Source of the DNA: Auanema rhodensis
Taxonomy: Eukaryota > Nematoda > Chromadorea > Rhabditida > Rhabditidae
NCBI GenBank assembly: GCA_964057225.1
Contig: CAXKVF010000080.1
Span: 62,001-126,000, forward strand
Reading direction: 5' to 3'
DNA: 64,000 nt
Part shown: positions 24,941-39,200 of the stretch, piece after piece
Layout of the letters: each line of letters starts with the position of its first letter
Numbering within the stretch: position 1 is the stretch's first letter
Program-made: the position numbers and the translations under genes
Notes under the pieces: model-generated
The model's input: only the letters and a program-made list of their open reading frames with translations
Databases searched by the model: none
Told to the model about the DNA's origin: nothing

Positions 24941-26170
24941 TATTGGTGCATGGTAACCATAACTTTGAAATTTACGTGAACTTTAATTTATGCTAATTAA
25001 ATGTACACGTGATGTGCACTTGGTATGTAACTCGCTTCACGTGAAAGATAAAGAGATGCGGTTTTCAAAATTAGATTCCCCATGTCCATATTAGTCTAAA
25101 AACAAATTTTTATTGATATTGGTTCATGGTAACCATGACTTTGAAATTTACGTGAACTTTAATTTATGCTAATTAAATGTACACGTGATGTGCACTTGGT
25201 ATGTAACTCGCTTCACGTGAAAGATAAAGAGATGCGGTTTTCAAAATTAGATTCCCCATGTCCATATTAGTCTAAAAACAAATTTTTATTGATATTGGTG
25301 CATGGTAACCATGACTTTGAAATTTACGTGAACTTTAATTTATGCTAATTAAATGTACACGTGATGTGCACTTGGTATGTAACTCGCTTCACGTGAAAGA
25401 TAAAGAGATGCGGTTTTCAAAATTAGATTCCCCATGTCCATATTAGTCTAAAAACAAATTTTCATTGATATTGGTTCATGGTAACCATGACTTTGAAATT
25501 TACGTGAACTTTAATTTATGCTAATTAAATGTACACGTGATGTGCACTTGGTATGTAACTCGCTTCACGTGAAAGATAAAGAGATGCGGTTTTCAAAATT
25601 AGATTCCCCATGTCCATATTAGTCTAAAAACAAATTTTTATTGATATTGGTTCATGGTAACCATGACTTTGAAATTTACGTGAACTTTAATTTATGCTAA
25701 TTAAATGTACACGTGATGTGCACTTGGTATGTAACTCGCTTCACGTGAAAGATAAAGAGATGCGGTTTTCAAAATTAGATTCCCCATGTCCATATTAGTC
25801 TAAAAACAAATTTTTATTGATATTGCTTCATGGTAACCATGACTTTGAAATTTACGTGAACTTTAATTTATGCTAATTAAATGTACACGTGATGTGCACT
25901 TGGTATGTAACTCGCTTCACGTGAAAGATAAAGAGATGCGGTTTTCAAAATTAGATTCCCCATGTCCATATTAGTCTAAAAACAAATTTTTATTGATATT
26001 AGTTCATGGTAACCATGACTTTGAAATTTACGTGAACTTTAATTTATGCTAATTAAATGTACACGTGATGTGCACTTGGTATGTAACTCGCTTCACGTGA
26101 AAGATAAAGAGATGCGGTTTTCAAAATTAGATTCCCCATGTCCATATTAGTCTAAAAACAAATTTTTATT
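24940..26170 (+). repeat. Plain monomers between two higher-order blocks
   Basis: About seven 176-bp units with GGTGC, GGTTC, GCTTC and AGTTC states. Private variants are CCATAACTTT near 24960 and TTTTCATTGATA near 25463; the latter resembles the marker used by the following trimer. No indels and no non-satellite sequence. Confidence 0.8.
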
Positions 26171-27225
26171 GATATTAGTTCATGGTAACCATGACTTTGA
26201 AATTTACGTGAACTTTAATTTATGCTAATTAAATGTACACGTGATGTGCACTTGGTATGTAACTCGCTTCACGTGAAAGATAAAGAGATGCGGTTTTCAA
26301 AATTAGATTCCCCATGTCCATATTAGTCTAAAAACAAATTTTCATTGATATTGGTTCATGGTAACCATGACTTTGAAATTAACGTGAACTTTAATTTATG
26401 CTAATTAAATGTACACGTGATGTGCACTTGGTATGTAACTCGCTTCACGTGAAAGATAAAGAGATGCGGTTTTCAAAATTAGATTCCCCATGTCCATATT
26501 AGTCTAAAAACAAATTTTTATTGATATTGGTTCATGGTAACCATGACTTTGAAATTTACGTGAACTTTAATTTATGCTAATTAAATGTACACGTGATGTG
26601 CACTTGGTATGTAACTCGCTTCACGTGAAAGATAAAGAGATGCGGTTTTCAAAATTAGATTCCCCATGTCCATATTAGTCTAAAAACAAATTTTTATTGA
26701 TATTAGTTCATGGTAACCATGACTTTGAAATTTACGTGAACTTTAATTTATGCTAATTAAATGTACACGTGATGTGCACTTGGTATGTAACTCGCTTCAC
26801 GTGAAAGATAAAGAGATGCGGTTTTCAAAATTAGATTCCCCATGTCCATATTAGTCTAAAAACAAATTTTCATTGATATTGGTTCATGGTAACCATGACT
26901 TTGAAATTAACGTGAACTTTAATTTATGCTAATTAAATGTACACGTGATGTGCACTTGGTATGTAACTCGCTTCACGTGAAAGATAAAGAGATGCGGTTT
27001 TCAAAATTAGATTCCCCATGTCCATATTAGTCTAAAAACAAATTTTTATTGATATTGGTTCATGGTAACCATGACTTTGAAATTTACGTGAACTTTAATT
27101 TATGCTAATTAAATGTACACGTGATGTGCACTTGGTATGTAACTCGCTTCACGTGAAAGATAAAGAGATGCGGTTTTCAAAATTAGATTCCCCATGTCCA
27201 TATTAGTCTAAAAACAAATTTTTAT
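26170..27225 (+). repeat. Trimer tandem pair (offset 528 bp)
   Basis: A three-monomer unit (AGTTC state; GGTTC with TTTTCATTG and GAAATTAACG; GGTTC) occurs twice. TTTTCATTG is at 26343 and 26871, 528 bp apart, and GAAATTAACG follows in both. The next monomer after the second copy has GGTGC with the broken dyad GGTAATCATG near 27244, so the pattern stops there. Confidence 0.85.
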
Positions 27226-30200
27226 TGATATTGGTGCATGGTAATCATGACTTTGAAATTTACGTGAACTTTAATTTATGCTAATTAAATGTACACGTGA
27301 TGTGCACTTGGTATGTAACTCGCTTCACGTGAAATATAAAGAGATGCGGTTTTCAAAATTAGATTCCCCATGTCCATATTAGTCTAAAAACAAATTTTTA
27401 TTGATATTGGTTCATGGTAACCATGACTTTGAAATTTACGTGAACTTTAATTTATGCTAATTAAATGTACACGTGATGTGCACTTGGTATGTAACTCGCT
27501 TCACGTGAAAGATAAAGAGATGCGGTTTTCAAAATTAGATTCCCCATGTCCATATTAGTCTAAAAACAAATTTTTATTGATATTGGTTCATGGTAACCAT
27601 GACTTTGAAATTTACGTGAACTTTAATTTATGCTAATTAAATGTACACGTGATGTGCACTTGGTATGTAACTCGCTTCACGTGAAAGATAAAGAGATGCG
27701 GTTTTCAAAATTAGATTCCCCATGTCCATATTAGTCTAAAAACAAATTTTTATTGATATTGGTTCATGGTAACCATGACTTTGAAATTTACGTGAACTTT
27801 AATTTATGCTAATTAAATGTACACGTGATGTGCACTTGGTATGTAACTCGCTTCACGTGAAAGATAAAGAGATGCGGTTTTCAAAATTAGATTCCCCATG
27901 TCCATATTAGTCTAAAAACAAATTTTTATTGATATTGCTTCATGGTAACCATGACTTTGAAATTTACGTGAACTTTAATTTATGCTAATTAAATGTACAC
28001 GTGATGTGCACTTGGTATGTAACTCGCTTCACGTGAAAGATAAAGAGATGCGGTTTTCAAAATTAGATTCCCCATGTCCATATTAGTCTAAAAACAAATT
28101 TTTATTGATATTAGTTCATGGTAACCATGACTTTGAAATTTACGTGAACTTTAATTTATGCTAATTAAATGTACACGTGATGTGCACTTGGTATGTAACT
28201 CGCTTCACGTGAAAGATAAAGAGATGCGGTTTTCAAAATTAGATTCCCCATGTCCATATTAGTCTAAAAACAAATTTTTATTGATATTAGTTCATGGTAA
28301 CCATGACTTTGAAATTTACGTGAACTTTAATTTATGCTAATTAAATGTACACGTGATGTGCACTTGGTATGTAACTCGCTTCACGTGAAAGATAAAGAGA
28401 TGCGGTTTTCAAAATTAGATTCCCCATGTCCATATTAGTCTAAAAACAAATTTTTTTTATTGATATTGGTTCATGGTAACCATGACTTTGAAATTTACGT
28501 GAACTTTAATTTATGCTAATTAAATGTACACGTGATGTGCACTTGGTATGTAACTCGCTTCACGTGAAAGATAAAGAGATGCGGTTTTCAAAATTAGATT
28601 CCCCATGTCCATATTAGTCTAAAAACAAATTTTTATTGATATTGCTTCATGGTAACCATGACTTTGAAATTTACGTGAACTTTAATTTATGCTAATTAAA
28701 TGTACACGTGATGTGCACTTGGTATGTAACTCGCTTCACGTGAAAGATAAAGAGATGCGGTTTTCAAAATTAGATTCCCCCTGTCCATATTAGTCTAAAA
28801 ACAAATTTTTATTGATATTGCTTCATGGTAACCATGACTTTGAAATTTACGTGAACTTTAATTTATGCTAATTAAATGTACACGTGATGTGCACTTGGTA
28901 TGTAACTCGCTTCACGTGAAAGATAAAGAGATGCGGTTTTCAAAATTAGATTCCCCATGTCCATATTAGTCTAAAAACAAATTTTTATTGATATTGCTTC
29001 ATGGTAACCATGACTTTGAAATTTACGTGAACTTTAATTTATGCTAATTAAATGTACACGTGATGTGCACTTGGTATGTAACTCGCTTCACGTGAAAGAT
29101 AAAGAGATGCGGTTTTCAAAATTAGATTCCCCATGTCCATATTAGTCTAAAAACAAATTTTTATTGATATTGGTGCATGGTAACCATGACTTTGAAATTT
29201 ACGTGAAGATTTATGCTAATTAAATGTACACGTGATGTGCACTTGGTATGTAACTCGCTTCACGTGAAAGATGAAGAGATGCGGTTTTCAAAATTAGATT
29301 CCCCATGTCCATATTAGTCTAAAAACCAATTTTTATTGATATTGCTTCATGGTAACCATGACTTTGAAATTTACGTGAACTTTAATTTATGCTAATTAAA
29401 TGTACACGTGATGTGCACTTGGTATGTAACTCGCTTCACGTGAAAGATAAAGAGATGCGGTTTTCAAAATTAGATTCCCCATGTCCATATTAGTCTAAAA
29501 ACAAATTTTTATTGATATTGCTTCATGGTAACCATGACTTTGAAATTTACGTGAACTTTAATTTATGCTAATTAAATGTACACGTGATGTGCACTTGGTA
29601 TGTAACTCGCTTCACGTGAAAGATAAAGAGATGCGGTTTTCAAAATTAGATTCCCCATGTCCATATTAGTCTAAAAACAAATTTTTATTGATATTGGTGC
29701 ATGGTAACCATGACTTTGAAATTTACGTGAACTTTAATTTATGCTAATTAAATGTACACGTGATGTGCACTTGGTATGTAACTCGCTTCACGTGAAAGAT
29801 AAAGAGATGCGGTTTTCAAAATTAGATTCCCCATGTCCATATTAGTCTCAAAACAAATTTTTATTGATATTGGTTCATGGTAACCATGACTTTGAAATTT
29901 ACGTGAACTTTAATTTATGCTAATTAAATGTACACGTGATGTGCACTTGGTATGTAACTCGCTTCACGTGAAAGATAAAGAGATGCGGTTTTCAAAATTA
30001 GATTCCCCATGTCCATATTAGTCTAAAAACAAATTTTTATTGATATTGGTGCATGGTAACCATGACTTTGAAATTTACGTGAACTTTAATTTATGCTAAT
30101 TAAATGTACACGTGATGTGCACTTGGTATGTAACTCGCTTCACGTGAAAGACAAAGAGATGCGGTTTTCAAAATTAGATTCCCCATGTCCATATTAGTCT

Positions 30201-30370
30201 AAAAACAAATTTTTATTGATATTGGTGCATGGTAACCATGACTTTGAAATTTACGTGAACTTTAATTTATGCTAATTAAATGTACACGTGATGTGCACTT
30301 GGTATGTAACTCGCTTCACGTGAAAGATAAAGAGATGCGGTTTTCAAAATTAGATTCCCCATGTCCATAT
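27225..30370 (+). repeat. Monomers with the two largest length mutants
   Basis: The T run after ACAAA grows from five to eight at 28451-28458, giving a 179-bp unit. Near 29205 GTGAACTTTAATTTATG is replaced by GTGAAGATTTATG, a net loss of four bases, giving a 172-bp unit. Phase checks at 28382 (-10) and 63373 (-11) confirm a net change of -1 across both. Between them, at 28781, is the CCCCCTGTCC marker of the cassette found again from 36.5 kb on, followed by the same GCTTC, GCTTC, GGTGC order. Confidence 0.87.
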
Positions 30371-33200
30371 TAATCTAAAAACAAATTTTTATTGATATTG
30401 GTTCATGGTAACCATGACTTTGAAATTTACGTGAACTTTAATTTATGCTAATTAAATGTACACGTGATGTGCACTTGGTATGTAACTCGCTTCACGTGAA
30501 AGAAGAAGAGATGCGGTTTTCAAAATTAGATTCCCCATGTCCATATTAGTCTAAAAACAAATTTTTATTGATATTGGTTCATGGTAACCATGACTTTGAA
30601 ATTTACGTGAACTTTAATTTATGCTAATTAAATGTACACGTGATGTGCACTTGGTATGTAACTCGCTTCACGTGAAAGATAAAGAGATGCGGTTTTCAAA
30701 ATTAGATTCCCCATGTCCATATTAGTTTAAAAACAAATTTTTATTGATATTGGTGCATGGTAACCATGACTTTGAAATTTACGTGAACTTTATTTTATGC
30801 TAATTAAATGTACACGTGATGTGCACTTGGTATGTAACTCGCTTCACGTGAAAGATAAAGAGATGCGGTTTTCAAAATTAGATTCCCCATGTCCATATTA
30901 GTCTAAAAACAAATTTTTATTGATATTGGTTCATGGTAACCATGACTTTGAAATTTACGTGAACTTTAATTTATGCTAATTAAATGTACACGTGATGTGC
31001 ACTTGGTATGTAACTCGCTTCACGTGAAAGATAAAGAGATGCGGTTTTCAAAATTAGATTCCCCATGTCCATATTAGTCTAAAAACAAATTTTTATTGAT
31101 ATTGGTGCATGGTAACCATGACTTTGAAATTTACGTGAACTTTAATTTATGCTAATTAAATGTACACGTGATGTGCACTTGGTATGTAACTCGCTTCACG
31201 TGAAAGATAAAGAGATGCGGTTTTCAAAATTAGATTCCCCATGTCCATATTAGTCTAAAAACAAATTTTTATTGATATTGGTTCATGGTAACCATGACTT
31301 TGAAATTTACGTGAACTTTAATTTATGCTAATTAAATGTACACGTGTTGTGCACTTGGTATGTAACTCGCTTCACGTGAAAGATAAAGAGATGCGGTTTT
31401 CAAAATTAGATTCCCCATGTCCATATTAGTCTAAAAACAAATTTTTATTGATATTGGTGCATGGTAACCATGACTTTGAAATTTACGTGAACTTTAATTC
31501 ATGCTAATTAAATGTACACGTGATGTGCACTTGGTATGTAACTCGCTTCACGTGAAAGATAAAGAGATGCGGTTTTCAAAATTAGATTCCCCATGTCCAT
31601 ATTAGTCTAAAAACAAATTTTTATTGATATTGCTTCATGGTAACCATGACTTTGAAATTTACGTGAACTTTAATTTATGCTAATTAAATGTACACGTGAT
31701 GTGCACTTGGTATGTAACTCGCTTCACGTGAAAGATAAAGAAATGCGGTTTTCAAAATTAGATTCCCCATGTCCATATTAGTCTAAAAACTAATTTTTAT
31801 TGATATTGGTTCATGGTAACCATGACTTTGAAATTTACGTGAACTTTAATTTATGCTAATTAAATGTACACGTGATGTGCACTTGGTATGTAACTCGCTT
31901 CACGTGAAAGAAGAAGAGATGCGGTTTTCAAAATTAGATTCCCCATGTCCATATTAGTCTAAAAACAAATTTTTATTGATATTGGTTCATGGTAACCATG
32001 ACTTTGAAATTTACGTGAACTTTAATTTATGCTAATTAAATGTACACGTGATGTGCACTTGGTATGTAACTCGCTTCACGTGAAAGATAAAGAGATGCGG
32101 TTTTCAAAATTAGATTCCCCATGTCCATATTAGTTTAAAAACAAATTTTTATTGATATTGGTGCATGGTAACCATGACTTTGAAATTTACGTGAACTTTA
32201 ATTTATGCTAATTAAATGTACACGTGATGTGCACTTGGTATGTAACTCGCTTCACGTGAAAGATAAAGAGATGCGGTTTTCAAAATTAGATTCCCCATGT
32301 CCATATTAGTCTAAAAACAAATTTTTATTGATATTGGTTCATGGTAACCATGACTTTGAAATTTACGTGAACTTTAATTCATGCTAATTAAATGTACACG
32401 TGATGTGCACTTGGTATGTAACTCGCTTCACGTGAAAGATAAAGAGATGCGGTTTTCAAAATTAGATTCCCCATGTCCATATTAGTCTAAAAACAAATTT
32501 TTATTGATATTGGTGCATGGTAACCATGACTTTGAAATTTACGTGAACTTTAATTTATGCTAATTAAATGTACACGTGATGTGCACTTGGTATGTAACTC
32601 GCTTCACGTGAAAGATAAAGAGATGCGGTTTTCAAAATTAGATTCCCCATGTCCATATTAGTCTAAAAACAAATTTTTATTGATATTGGTTCATGGTAAC
32701 CATGACTTTGAAATTTACGTGAACTTTAATTTATGCTAATTAAATGTACACGTGATGTGCACTTGGTATGTAACTCGCTTCACGTGAAAGATAAAGAGAT
32801 GCGGTTTTCAAAATTAGATTCCCCATGTCCATATTAGTCTAAAAACAAATTTTTATTGATATTGGTGCATGGTAACCATGACTTTGAAATTTACGTGAAC
32901 TTTAATTCATGCTAATTAAATGTACACGTGATGTGCACTTGGTATTTAACTCGCTTCACGTGAAAGATAAAGAGATGCGGTTTTCAAAATTAGATTCCCC
33001 ATGTCCATATTAGTCTAAAAACAAATTTTTATTGATATTGCTTCATGGTAACCATGACTTTGAAATTTACGTGAACTTTAATTTATGCTAATTAAATGTA
33101 CACGTGATGTGCACTTGGTATGTAACTCGCTTCACGTGAAAGATAAAGAGATGCGGTTTTCAAAATTAGATTCCCCATGTCCATATTAGTCTAAAAACAA
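30370..33200 (+). repeat. 8-monomer tandem pair (offset 1408 bp)
   Basis: Markers repeat after 1408 bp: AGAAGAAGAG at 30502 and 31910, ATTAGTTTAAAAAC at 30727 and 32135, and TTAATTCATGC at 31500 and 32908. The order of variable-site states also matches (GGTTC, GGTTC, GGTGC, GGTTC, GGTGC, GGTTC, GGTGC, GCTTC). Private to the first copy are ATTTTATGC near 30793 and CACGTGTTG near 31347. Alternation of GGTTC and GGTGC gives an underlying dimer. Confidence 0.85.
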
Positions 33201-36200
33201 ATTTTTATTGATATTGGTGCATGGTAACCATGACTTTGAAATTTACGTGAACTTTAATTTATGCTAATTAAATGTACACGTGATGTGCACTTGGTATGTA
33301 ACTCGCTTCACGTGAAAGATAAAGAGATGCGGTTTTCAAAATTAGATTCCCCATGTCCGTATTAGTCTCAAAACAAATTTTTATTGATATTGGTTCATGG
33401 TAACCATGACTTTGAAATTTACGTGAACTTTAATTTATGCTAATTAAATGTACACGTGATGTGCACTTGGTATGTAACTCGCTTCACGTGAAAGATAAAG
33501 AGATGCGGTTTTCAAAATTAGATTCCCCATGTCCATATTAGTCTAAAAACAAATTTTTATTGATATTGGTGCATGGTAACCATGACTTTGAAATTTACGT
33601 GAACTTTAATTTATGCTAATTAAATGTACACGTGATGTGCACTTGGTATGTAACTCGCTTCACGTGAAAGATAAAGAGATGCGGTTTTCAAAATTAGATT
33701 CCCCATGTCCATATTAGTCTAAAAACAAATTTTTATTGATATTGGTGCATGGTAACCATGACTTTGAAATTTACGTGAACTTTAATTTATGCTAATTAAA
33801 TGTACACGTGATGTGCACTTGGTATGTAACTCGCTTCACGTGAAAGATAAAGAGATGCGGTTTTCAAAATTAGATTCCCCATGTCCATATTAGTCTAAAA
33901 ACAAATTTTTATTGATATTGGTTCATGGTAACCATGACTTTGAAATTTACGTGAACTTTAATTAATGCTAATTAAATGTACACGTGATGTGCACTTGGTA
34001 TGTAACTCGCTTCACGTGAAAGAAGAAGAGATGCGGTTTTCAAAATTAGATTCCCCATGTCCATATTAGTCTAAAAACAAATTTTTATTGATATTGGTGC
34101 ATGGTAACCATGACTTTGAAATTTACGTGAACTTTAATTTATGCTAATTAAATGTACACGTGATGTGCACTTGGTATGTAACTCGCTTCACGTGAAAGAT
34201 AAAAAGATGCGGTTTTCAAAATTAGATTCCCCATGTCCATATTAGTTTAAAAACAAATTTTTATTGATATTGGTGCATGGTAACCATGACTTTGAAATTT
34301 ACGTGAACTTTAATTTATGCTAATTAAATGTACACGTGATGTGCACTTGGTATGTAACTCGCTTCACGTGAAAGATAAAGAGATGCGGTTTTCAAAATTA
34401 GATTCCCCATGTCCATATTAGTCTAAAAACAAATTTTTATTGATATTGGTTCATGGTAACCATGACTTTGAAATTTACGTGAACTTTAATTTATGCTAAT
34501 TAAATGTACACGTGATGTGCACTTGGTATGTAACTCGCTTCACGTGAAAGATAAAGAGATGCGGTTTTCAAAATTAGATTCCCCATGTCCATATTAGTCT
34601 AAAAACAAATTTTTATTGATATTGGTGCATGGTAACCATGACTTTGAAATTTACGTGAACTTTAATTTATGCTAATTAAATGTACACGTGATGTGCACTT
34701 GGTATGTAACTCGCTTCACGTGAAAGATAAAGAGATGCGGTTTTCAAAATTAGATTCCCCATGTCCATATTAGTCTAAAAACAAATTTTTATTGATATTG
34801 GTTCATGGTAACCATGACTTTGAAATTTACGTGAACTTTAATTTATGCTAATTAAATGTACACGTGATGTGCACTTGGTATGTAACTCGCTTCACGTGAA
34901 AGATAAAGAGATGCGGTTTTCAAAATTAGATTCCCCATGTCCATATTAGTCTAAAAACAAATTTTTATTGATATTGGTGCATGGTAACCATGACTTTGAA
35001 ATTTACGTGAACTTTAATTTATGCTAATTATATGTACACGTGATGTGCACTTGGTATGTAACTCGCTTCACGTGAAAGATAAAGAGATGCGGTTTTCAAA
35101 ATTAGATTCCCCATGTCCGTATTAGTCTCAAAACAAATTTTTATTGATATTGGTTCATGGTAACCATGACTTTGAAATTTACGTGAACTTTAATTTATGC
35201 TAATTAAATGTACACGTGATGTGCACTTGGTATGTAACTCGCTTCACGTGAAAGATAAAGAGATGCGGTTTTCAAAATTAGATTCCCCATGTCCATATTA
35301 GTCTAAAAACAAATTTTTATTGATATTGCTTCATGGTAACCATGACTTTGAAATTTACGTGAACTTTAATTTATGCTAATTAAATGTACACGTGATGTGC
35401 ACTTGGTATGTAACTCGCTTCACGTGAAAGATGAAGAGATGCGGTTTTCAAAATTAGATTCCCCATGTCCATATTAGTCTAAAAACAAATTTTTATTGAT
35501 ATTGCTTCATGGTAACCATGACTTTGAAATTTACGTGAACTTTAATTTATGCTAATTAAATGTACACGTGATGTGCACTTGGTATGTAACTCGCTTCACG
35601 TGAAAGATAAAGAGATGCGGTTTTCAAAATTAGATTCCCCATGTCCATATTAGTCTAAAAACAAATTTTTATTGATATTGGTGCATGGTAACCATGACTT
35701 TGAAATTTACGTGAACTTTAATTTATGCTAATTAAATGTACACGTGATGTGCACTTGGTATGTAACTCGCTTCACGTGAAAGATAAAGAGATGCGGTTTT
35801 CAAAATTAGATTCCCCATGTCCATATTAGTCTAAAAACAAATTTTTATTGATATTGGTTCATGGTAACCATGACTTTGAAATTTACGTGAACTTTAATTT
35901 ATGCTAATTAAATGTACACGTGATGTGCACTTGGTATGTAACTCGCTTCACGTGAAAGATAAAGAGATGCGGTTTTCAAAATTAGATTCCCCATGTCCAT
36001 ATTAGTCTAAAAACAAATTTTTATTGATATTGGTGCATGGTAACCATGACTTTGAAATTTACGTGAACTTTAATTTATGCTAATTAAATGTACACGTGAT
36101 GTGCACTTGGTATGTAACTCGCTTCACGTGAAAGATAAAGAGATGCGGTTTTCAAAATTAGATTCCCCATGTCCATATTAGTCTAAAAACAAATTTTTAT

Positions 36201-39200
36201 TGATATTGGTTCATGGTAACCATGACTTTGAAATTTACGTGAACTTTAATTAATGCTAATTAAATGTACACGTGATGTGCACTTGGTATGTAACTCGCTT
36301 TACGTGAAAGATAAAGAGATGCGGTTTTCAAAATTAGATTCCCCATGTCCATATTAGTCTAAAAACAAATTTTTATTGATATTGGTTCATGGTAACCATG
36401 ACTTTGAAATTTACGTGAACTTTAATTTATGCTAATTAAATGTACACGTGATGTGCACTTGGTATGTAACTCGCTTCACGTGAAAGATAAAGAGATGCGG
36501 TTTTCAAAATTAGATTCCCCCTGTCCATATTAGTCTAAAAACAAATTTTTATTGATATTGCTTCATGGTAACCATGACTTTGAAATTTACGTGAACTTTA
36601 ATTTATGCTAATTAAATGTTCACGTGATGTGCACTTGGTATGTAACTCGCTTCACGTGAAAGATAAAGAGATGCGGTTTTCAAAATTAGATTCCCCATGT
36701 CCATATTAGTCTAAAAACAAATTTTTATTGATATTGCTTCATGGTAACCATGACTTTGAAATTTACGTGAACTTTAATTTATGCTAATTAAATGTACACG
36801 TGATGTGCACTTGGTATGTAACTCGCTTCACGTGAAAGATAAAGAGATGCGGTTTTCAAAATTAGATTCCCCATGTCCATATTAGTCTAAAAACAAATTT
36901 TTATTGATATTGGTGCATGGTAACCATGACTTTGAAATTTACGTGAACTTTAATTTATGCTAATTAAATGTACACGTGATGTGCACTTGGTATGTAACTC
37001 GCTTCACGTGAAAGATAAAGAGATGCGGTTTTCAAAATTAGATTCCCCATGTCCATATTAGTCTAAAAACAAATTTTTATTGATATTGGTGCATGGTAAC
37101 CATGACTTTGAAATTTACGTGAACTTTAATTTATGCTAATTAAATGTACACGTGATGTGCACTTGGTATGTAACTCGCTTCACGTGAAAGATGAAGAGAT
37201 GCGGTTTTCAAAATTAGATTCCCCATGTCCATATTAGTCTAAAAACAAATTTTTATTGATATTGGTTCATGGTAACCATGACTTTGAAATTTACGTGAAC
37301 TTTAATTTATGCTAATTAAATGTACACGTGATGTGCACTTGGTATGTAACTCGCTTCACGTGAAAGATAAAGAGATGTGGTTTTCAAAATTAGATTCCCC
37401 ATGTCCATATTAGTCTACCAACAAATTTTTATTGATATTGCTTCATGGTAACCATGACTTTGAAATTTACGTGAACTTTAATTTATGCTAATTAAATGTA
37501 CACGTGATGTGCACTTGGTATGTAACTCGCTTCACGTGAAAGATAAAGAGATGCGGTTTTCAAAATTAGATTCCCCATGTCCATATTAGTCTAAAAACAA
37601 ATTTTTATTGATATTGGTTCATGGTAACCATGACTTTGAAATTTACGTGAACTTTAATTTATGCTAATTAAATGTACACGTGATGTGCACTTGGTATGTA
37701 ACTCGCTTCACGTGAAAGATAAAGAGATGCGGTTTTCAAAATTAGATTCCCCATGTCCATATTAGTCTAAAAACAAATTTTTATTGATATTGGTTCATGG
37801 TAACCATGACTTTGAAATTTACGTGAACTTTAATTTATGCTAATTAAATGTACACGTGATGTGCACTTGGTATGTAACTCGCTTCACGTGAAAGATAAAG
37901 AGATGTGGTTTTCAAAATTAGATTCCCCATGTCCATATTAGTCTAAAAACAAATTTTTATTGATATTGCTTCATGGTAACCATGACTTTGAAATTTACGT
38001 GAACTTTAATTTATGCTAATTAAATGTACACGTGATGTGCACTTGGTATGTAACTCGCTTCACGTGAAAGATAAAGAAATGCGGTTTTCAAAATTAGATT
38101 CCTCATGTCCATATTAGTCTAAAAACAAATTTTTATTGATATTGGTTCATGGTAACCATGACTTTGAAATTTACGTGAACTTTAATTTATGCTAATTAAA
38201 TGTACACGTGATGTGCACTTGGTATGTAACTCGCTTCACGTGAAAGATAAAGAGATGCGGTTTTCAAAATTAGATTCCCCATGTCCATATTAGTCTAAAA
38301 ACAAATTTTTATTGATATTGCTTCATGGTAACCATGACTTTGAAATTTACGTGAACTTTAATTTATGCTAATTAAATGTACACGTGATGTGCACTTGGTA
38401 TGTAACTCGCTTCACGTGAAAGATAAAGAGATGCGGTTTTCAAAATTAGATTCCCCATGTCCATATTAGTCTAAAAACAAATTTTTATTGATATTGCTTC
38501 ATGGTAACCATGACTTTGAAATTTACGTGAACTTTAATTTATGCTAATTAAATGTACACGTGATGTGCACTTGGTATGTAACTCGCTTCACGTGAAAGAT
38601 AAAGAAATGCGGTTTTCAAAATTAGATTCCTCATGTCCATATTAGTCTAAAAACAAATTTTTATTGATATTGGTTCATGGTAACCATGACTTTGAAATTT
38701 ACGTGAACTTTAATTTATGCTAATTAAATGTACACGTGATGTGCACTTGGTATGTAACTCGCTTCACGTGAAAGATAAAGAGATGCGGTTTTCAAAATTA
38801 GATTCCCCATGTCCATATTAGTCTAAAAACAAATTCTTATTGATATTGCTTCATGGTAACCATGACTTTGAAATTTACGTGAACTTTAATTTATGCTAAT
38901 TAAATGTACACGTGATGTGCACTTGGTATGTAACTCGCTTCACGTGAAAGATAAAGAGATGCGGTTTTCAAAATTAGATTCCCCATGTCCATATTAGTCT
39001 AAAAACAAATTTTTATTGATATTGGTGCATGGTAACCATGACTTTGAAATTTACGTGAACTTTAATTTATGCTAATTAAATGTACACGTGATGTGCACTT
39101 GGTATGTAACTCGCTTCACGTGAAAGATGAAGAGATGCGGTTTTCAAAATTAGATTCCCCATGTCCATATTAGTCTAAAAACAAATTTTTATTGATATTG

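Noticed and set aside
28451-28458. Transposon target-site or insertion scar at the T run
   Set aside because: Only three extra T in an existing T run; replication slippage or a base-calling error is enough.
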